Source: an uncultured Rhodocyclaceae bacterium (GTDB lineage: Bacteria; Pseudomonadota; Gammaproteobacteria; Burkholderiales; Rhodocyclaceae). Taken from it: a stretch of 9,671 nucleotides of DNA. Under the pieces are notes generated by a model. That model was not told the origin of the DNA, did not search any database, and saw nothing but the letters and a program-made list of their open reading frames with translations. The stretch spans positions 1 through 9,671 of the forward strand of contig CAIYZZ010000443.1 of the NCBI GenBank assembly GCA_903930805.1. Reading direction: 5' to 3'. How positions within the stretch are numbered: position 1 is the stretch's first letter; each line of letters begins with the position of its first letter. Below are positions 7,778 through 9,671 of the stretch, piece by piece. A program made the position numbers and the translations under genes.

Positions 7778-7784
7778 TCTCCTC
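7778..7784 (-). promoter_or_regulatory. Strong ribosome binding site
   Basis: GAGGAGA on the minus strand, 7 nt before the ATG at 7770. It is a near-perfect Shine-Dalgarno match and the main evidence that the 96-aa membrane protein is truly translated. Confidence 0.7.
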
Positions 7785-8100
7785 TGCATGGTTCTCAATG
7801 CAGCACCTTCTGCCCACCACAGCACTGCTTGTACTGCCACGCTAAAGCGTAACGCAATTGATTTGATTGGATATTTTCCGTCATTTTTTGCGTGGCAAAC
7901 ATTTGCGCAACAGTCCAGTGGCAATTTTGTAAAACAGCAGCTTCCATTGGGCGAGCAATACCTTGTGCTGGTGACGCACTAAATTATTCAGATCTTATCA
8001 TCGTGAGCAAAGCGAATCAGTCGGGCTACCTCTAGGAAAGATCCTTGCCGCAATCCTGAGTCTGTTCGGTGCGGCACGCGGTCGGATTAAGATATGGGCG
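7785..8100. other. AT-richer intergenic region, no convincing gene
   Basis: About 315 bp between the minus-strand membrane-protein gene and the TonB-like stub. It is visibly AT-richer than the rest, most so at 7855-8000. It should carry the promoter of the minus-strand thi operon, but I find no good -35/-10 pair. It holds small symmetric sequences: CGCTAAAGCG (7840-7849) overlapping GCGTAACGC (7847-7855), TTTTGTAAAA (7925-7934), and TTGCG (7888-7892) facing CGCAA (7906-7910). The TPP riboswitch core elements are not present. A 64-codon open frame at 7788-7982 on the plus strand has no ribosome site or recognisable feature and I do not call it. Confidence 0.6.
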
Positions 8101-8313
8101 ATGCCGCTGCAGGAACGAATTCTCTCAAGCACAAAGAAGCCGTCGCTCAACTGGGCCATTGCGGTTTCACTGGTGCTCCACGGTTTGATCCTGTTTATCC
8201 CCAAGCAGTCATCCCAGGTCCAGAGGCATTCTGCAAAGCGTATTGATACCTCGTTGGTGCCGCGCCCAGATGTTTTCGGCTTCACGCGTACCCCGGACGG
8301 TCGCGGGTACTGA
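8101..8313 (+). pseudogene. TonB-like membrane anchor, truncated (stub or remnant)
   Basis: A 70-codon frame. Residues 1-15 are short and basic, 16-34 form one membrane helix, and within it SLVLHG (23-28) reproduces the Ser-x3-His spacing of the TonB anchor (E. coli TonB S16 and H20, in SVCIHG), the residues that couple TonB to ExbB/ExbD. A short stretch follows the helix. The Pro-rich periplasmic spacer and the C-terminal domain that contacts outer-membrane receptors are both missing. Two tandem stops (TGA TAG) end the frame 40 bp before the tRNA gene, and no continuation is visible in other frames. So it is probably the remains of a tonB-family gene cut by deletion. It might alternatively be an intact small membrane protein; the ribosome site is poor, which fits decay. 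Confidence 0.5.
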
Positions 8314-8335
8314 TAGCATAGCTTCACTGACTCGC

Positions 8336-8341
8336 TATAAT
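8336..8341 (+). promoter_or_regulatory. -10 box of the tRNA-Gly promoter
   Basis: A perfect TATAAT ends 12 nt before the mature tRNA 5' end, so transcription would start around 8348 with a very short leader. The bases after it (CGGCG) make a GC-rich discriminator, typical of stable-RNA promoters under stringent control. No good -35 box lies 16-18 nt upstream, where the sequence is near ATAGCA. The promoter probably also serves mutY. Confidence 0.65.
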
Positions 8342-8353
8342 CGGCGTTACTCT

Positions 8354-8427
8354 GCGGGTGTAGTTCAATGGCAGAACGGCAGTTTCCCATACTGCATACG
8401 AGGGTTCGATTCCCTTCACCCGCTCCA
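8354..8427 (+). tRNA. tRNA-Gly, anticodon CCC
   Basis: A complete 74-nt cloverleaf including an encoded CCA. Acceptor stem GCGGGTG (8354-8360) pairs with CACCCGC (8417-8423), discriminator T8424, CCA 8425-8427. D stem GTTC/GAAC (8363-8366 with 8374-8377). Anticodon stem GCAGT/ACTGC (8379-8383 with 8391-8395), loop TTCCCAT with anticodon CCC at 8386-8388, reading GGG. T stem GAGGG/CCCTT with one G-T pair around TTCGATT. It closely resembles E. coli tRNA-Gly(CCC). The mutY start is 14 nt downstream, so the two are likely cotranscribed and separated by RNase processing. The trmB product in this window would be expected to act on tRNAs of this general type if they carry G46. Confidence 0.97.
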
Positions 8428-8441
8428 GATTCCTCCTGCCC

Positions 8442-9491
8442 ATGTCCCTCTTCGCGCAACGCCTGATCGACTGGCACCGCCAGCACGGCCGCCACGATCT
8501 GCCGTGGCAGCAGGATTGGCAAGTGGGCCGCGACCCCTATCGAGTTTGGCTGTCGGAGATCATGCTCCAGCAAACGCAGGTGGCTACGGTCATCTGCTAC
8601 TACGAGCGTTTTTGCGCGCGCTTCCCGACGCTCGCGGATCTGGCGGCAGCGCCGGTCGAGGCCGTGATGGAGCTCTGGAGTGGATTGGGCTACTATGCGC
8701 GGGCGCGCAACCTGCACGCCTGCGCTTGCTTGCTGATGTCGCAACACGGCGGCCAGTTTCCATCCGACCCGCTGGATATTGCCAAGCTACCGGGGATCGG
8801 CCGCTCGACGGCAAATGCGCTCGCAGTTTTCTGCTTTTCCGCCCGCGCACCGATTCTCGACGGTAACGTCCGTCGCCTGCTTTCACGTGTCCTTGGCATC
8901 GAGGGTTTTCCTGGTGTGGCGGAGGTAGAAAGTCGGCTCTGGCGGGACGCCACGGGGTTGCTGCCCGAGCGCGATGTCGCGGCATACATTCAGGCGCAGA
9001 TGGATATGGGCGCGACGATCTGTACGCGCAGTCGGCCGCGTTGCGCCGCTTGCCCGGTTGCCGATATTTGCGTTGCGTATCGGGAGCAGCGTGTCGCCGA
9101 ACTGCCGACACCACGCCCGAAAAAGGCGTTGCCGGAACGTACCACCACCCTGCTGGTGCTCAGTACCGGCGAGAGTGTTCTGCTGGAAGTCCGGCCGCCG
9201 GCCGGTATCTGGGGCGGGTTGTTGTCTTTGCCCGAACTGCCGGAAGGCGAGGCTGTGGCCGATTACTGTGCGCGGCTAGGAGTGAAGATAAATGCCGTCA
9301 CGCCAGCGCCGACTTTTTCCCACAGCTTTACGCACTTCCGGCTACACATCCAGCCCTTGTTATGCGACGTGGCGGTTCAACCCAGACTGGCCGAACCCAA
9401 GCTGCGCTGGGTCAAGACGAGCGCACTGGCACAGGCGGCATTGCCCACACCGGTCCGCAAAATTCTTGCTGAAATTAGCGCGAACTCTTGA
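8442..9491 (+). CDS. mutY: A/G-specific adenine DNA glycosylase
   Basis: A 349-aa base-excision-repair enzyme that removes adenine mispaired with 8-oxoguanine. Motifs: LPWQ (20-23), [13 protein letters not shown] (38-50, catalytic E39), [14 protein letters not shown] (79-92), helix-hairpin-helix [12 protein letters not shown] (116-127), [10 protein letters not shown] (138-147, catalytic D140) and the four-cysteine 4Fe-4S loop C194, C201, C204, C210. The C-terminal NUDIX-like 8-oxoG-reading domain has [11 protein letters not shown] (255-265) and [11 protein letters not shown] (293-303). Compared with E. coli, about 4 extra residues lie between LPWQ and the conserved PYxVWL. The ATG at 8442 gives the usual short N-terminus but has no Shine-Dalgarno sequence. 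It lies 14 nt after tRNA-Gly; its last 17 bp overlap the carbonic anhydrase on the other strand. Confidence 0.97.
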   Translation: MSLFAQRLIDWHRQHGRHDLPWQQDWQVGRDPYRVWLSEIMLQQTQVATVICYYERFCARFPTLADLAAAPVEAVMELWSGLGYYARARNLHACACLLMSQHGGQFPSDPLDIAKLPGIGRSTANALAVFCFSARAPILDGNVRRLLSRVLGIEGFPGVAEVESRLWRDATGLLPERDVAAYIQAQMDMGATICTRSRPRCAACPVADICVAYREQRVAELPTPRPKKALPERTTTLLVLSTGESVLLEVRPPAGIWGGLLSLPELPEGEAVADYCARLGVKINAVTPAPTFSHSFTHFRLHIQPLLCDVAVQPRLAEPKLRWVKTSALAQAALPTPVRKILAEISANS

Positions 9492-9671
9492 TCAGGCGGT
9501 CGGCCGACGGCTGAACCGGACGTGCGTTATTGGGGTAGAGGCGGGCGAAGATGCCGATCTGCTCGGGCGACACCTGTACCGGGTTTTTGAACACCATCCA
9601 CAGCACGTTTTCGGTACAGGGCGGCGTCGTCAGCGAACCCATGTAGGTGTAGTACTCGCGACTTTGCGGCA
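9475..9671 (-). CDS. Alpha-type carbonic anhydrase, C-terminal part (cut by window edge)
   Basis: The last 64 codons of a gene that enters from the right. The translated end contains [18 protein letters not shown], the alpha-carbonic-anhydrase signature: the Thr-Thr pair orients the zinc-bound hydroxide, and the Cys usually makes the disulfide of bacterial alpha enzymes. It is followed by [27 protein letters not shown] and the end RLIKSSR. Alpha-class bacterial enzymes are normally periplasmic and convert CO2 and bicarbonate. The three zinc histidines and any signal peptide lie outside the window, so activity and location cannot be judged. The stop (TAA, 9477-9475) lies inside mutY, giving a 17-bp tail-to-tail overlap. 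No terminator is visible between the two. Confidence 0.9.
   Translation of the reverse strand, partial: PQSREYYTYMGSLTTPPCTENVLWMVFKNPVQVSPEQIGIFARLYPNNARPVQPSADRLIKSSR

Noticed and set aside
7471..7860. Possible TPP riboswitch before thiS or the operon start
   Set aside because: The TTGAGAACC near 7790-7800 on the minus strand recalls part of the element, but the other conserved segments and their spacing are absent.
7888..7910. TTGCG/CGCAA inverted pair as an intrinsic terminator
   Set aside because: Only 5 bp with a 13-nt loop, and no T-run on the correct side in either direction.
7788..7982. A 64-codon plus-strand frame in the intergenic region
   Set aside because: No ribosome site, no motif, mixed composition; it starts immediately opposite the ribosome site of the minus-strand gene.
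7998..8747. A 249-codon minus-strand open frame containing AGEGNRTLVCSMGN
   Set aside because: The GEGNRTL string is the well-known artefact from translating the antisense strand of a tRNA gene; here it falls exactly on tRNA-Gly. The rest lies antisense to mutY and the TonB-like stub and resembles no protein.
1..9671. Mobile element, phage, CRISPR or defence genes
   Set aside because: No transposase, integrase or Cas-type frame, no regularly spaced repeats and no terminal inverted repeats were found on either strand.

Overview
This is an ordinary-looking chromosomal stretch from a Gram-negative proteobacterium, most likely a betaproteobacterium of the Rhodocyclales/Nitrosomonadales type. That placement rests on the moderately high GC content, the style of the MutY, HemW, TrmB and ThiG proteins, a CCA-encoding tRNA-Gly, and a TonB-type membrane anchor. 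It is inference from remembered protein patterns, not from a search. I see no insertion sequence, phage gene, CRISPR array or integron. Coding density is very high, with one real gap (about 7771-8100).

Left block (1-5310). yicC (RNA turnover) is on the minus strand and ends at a good intrinsic terminator. A 63-bp divergent spacer separates it from a plus-strand run of five genes: a soluble eukaryotic-type Ser/Thr kinase, a PP2C phosphatase, rph (RNase PH), rdgB (ITP/XTP pyrophosphatase) and hemW (radical-SAM haem chaperone). Every junction in this run is a 4-bp stop/start overlap (ATGA, ATGA, ATGA, TTGA), so it reads as one translationally coupled operon. It places a kinase/phosphatase switch next to housekeeping RNA and nucleotide quality control.

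Middle block (5273-7770). This is a minus-strand run read right to left: a 96-aa two-helix membrane protein, thiS, thiG, a 153-aa exported protein of unknown function, and trmB (tRNA m7G46 methyltransferase). ThiS and ThiG make the thiazole half of thiamine. The other two named-by-feature proteins have no function I can assign. trmB runs 38 bp into the 3' end of hemW, tail to tail. I find no TPP riboswitch in front of the thi genes.

Right block (7771-9671). A roughly 330-bp AT-richer gap without a convincing gene is followed by a 70-aa reading frame that looks like the detached membrane anchor of a TonB protein (SxxxH motif kept, rest missing). Next comes tRNA-Gly(CCC) with a perfect TATAAT box, then mutY starting only 14 nt after the tRNA CCA. 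mutY in turn overlaps, tail to tail by 17 bp, the C-terminus of an alpha-type carbonic anhydrase that runs off the window on the minus strand.

I do not see a strong candidate for a wholly new system. The points most worth a second look are the kinase/phosphatase pair fused to the rph operon, the TonB anchor stub, the tRNA-mutY linkage without a Shine-Dalgarno sequence, and the two unassigned proteins in the thi operon.
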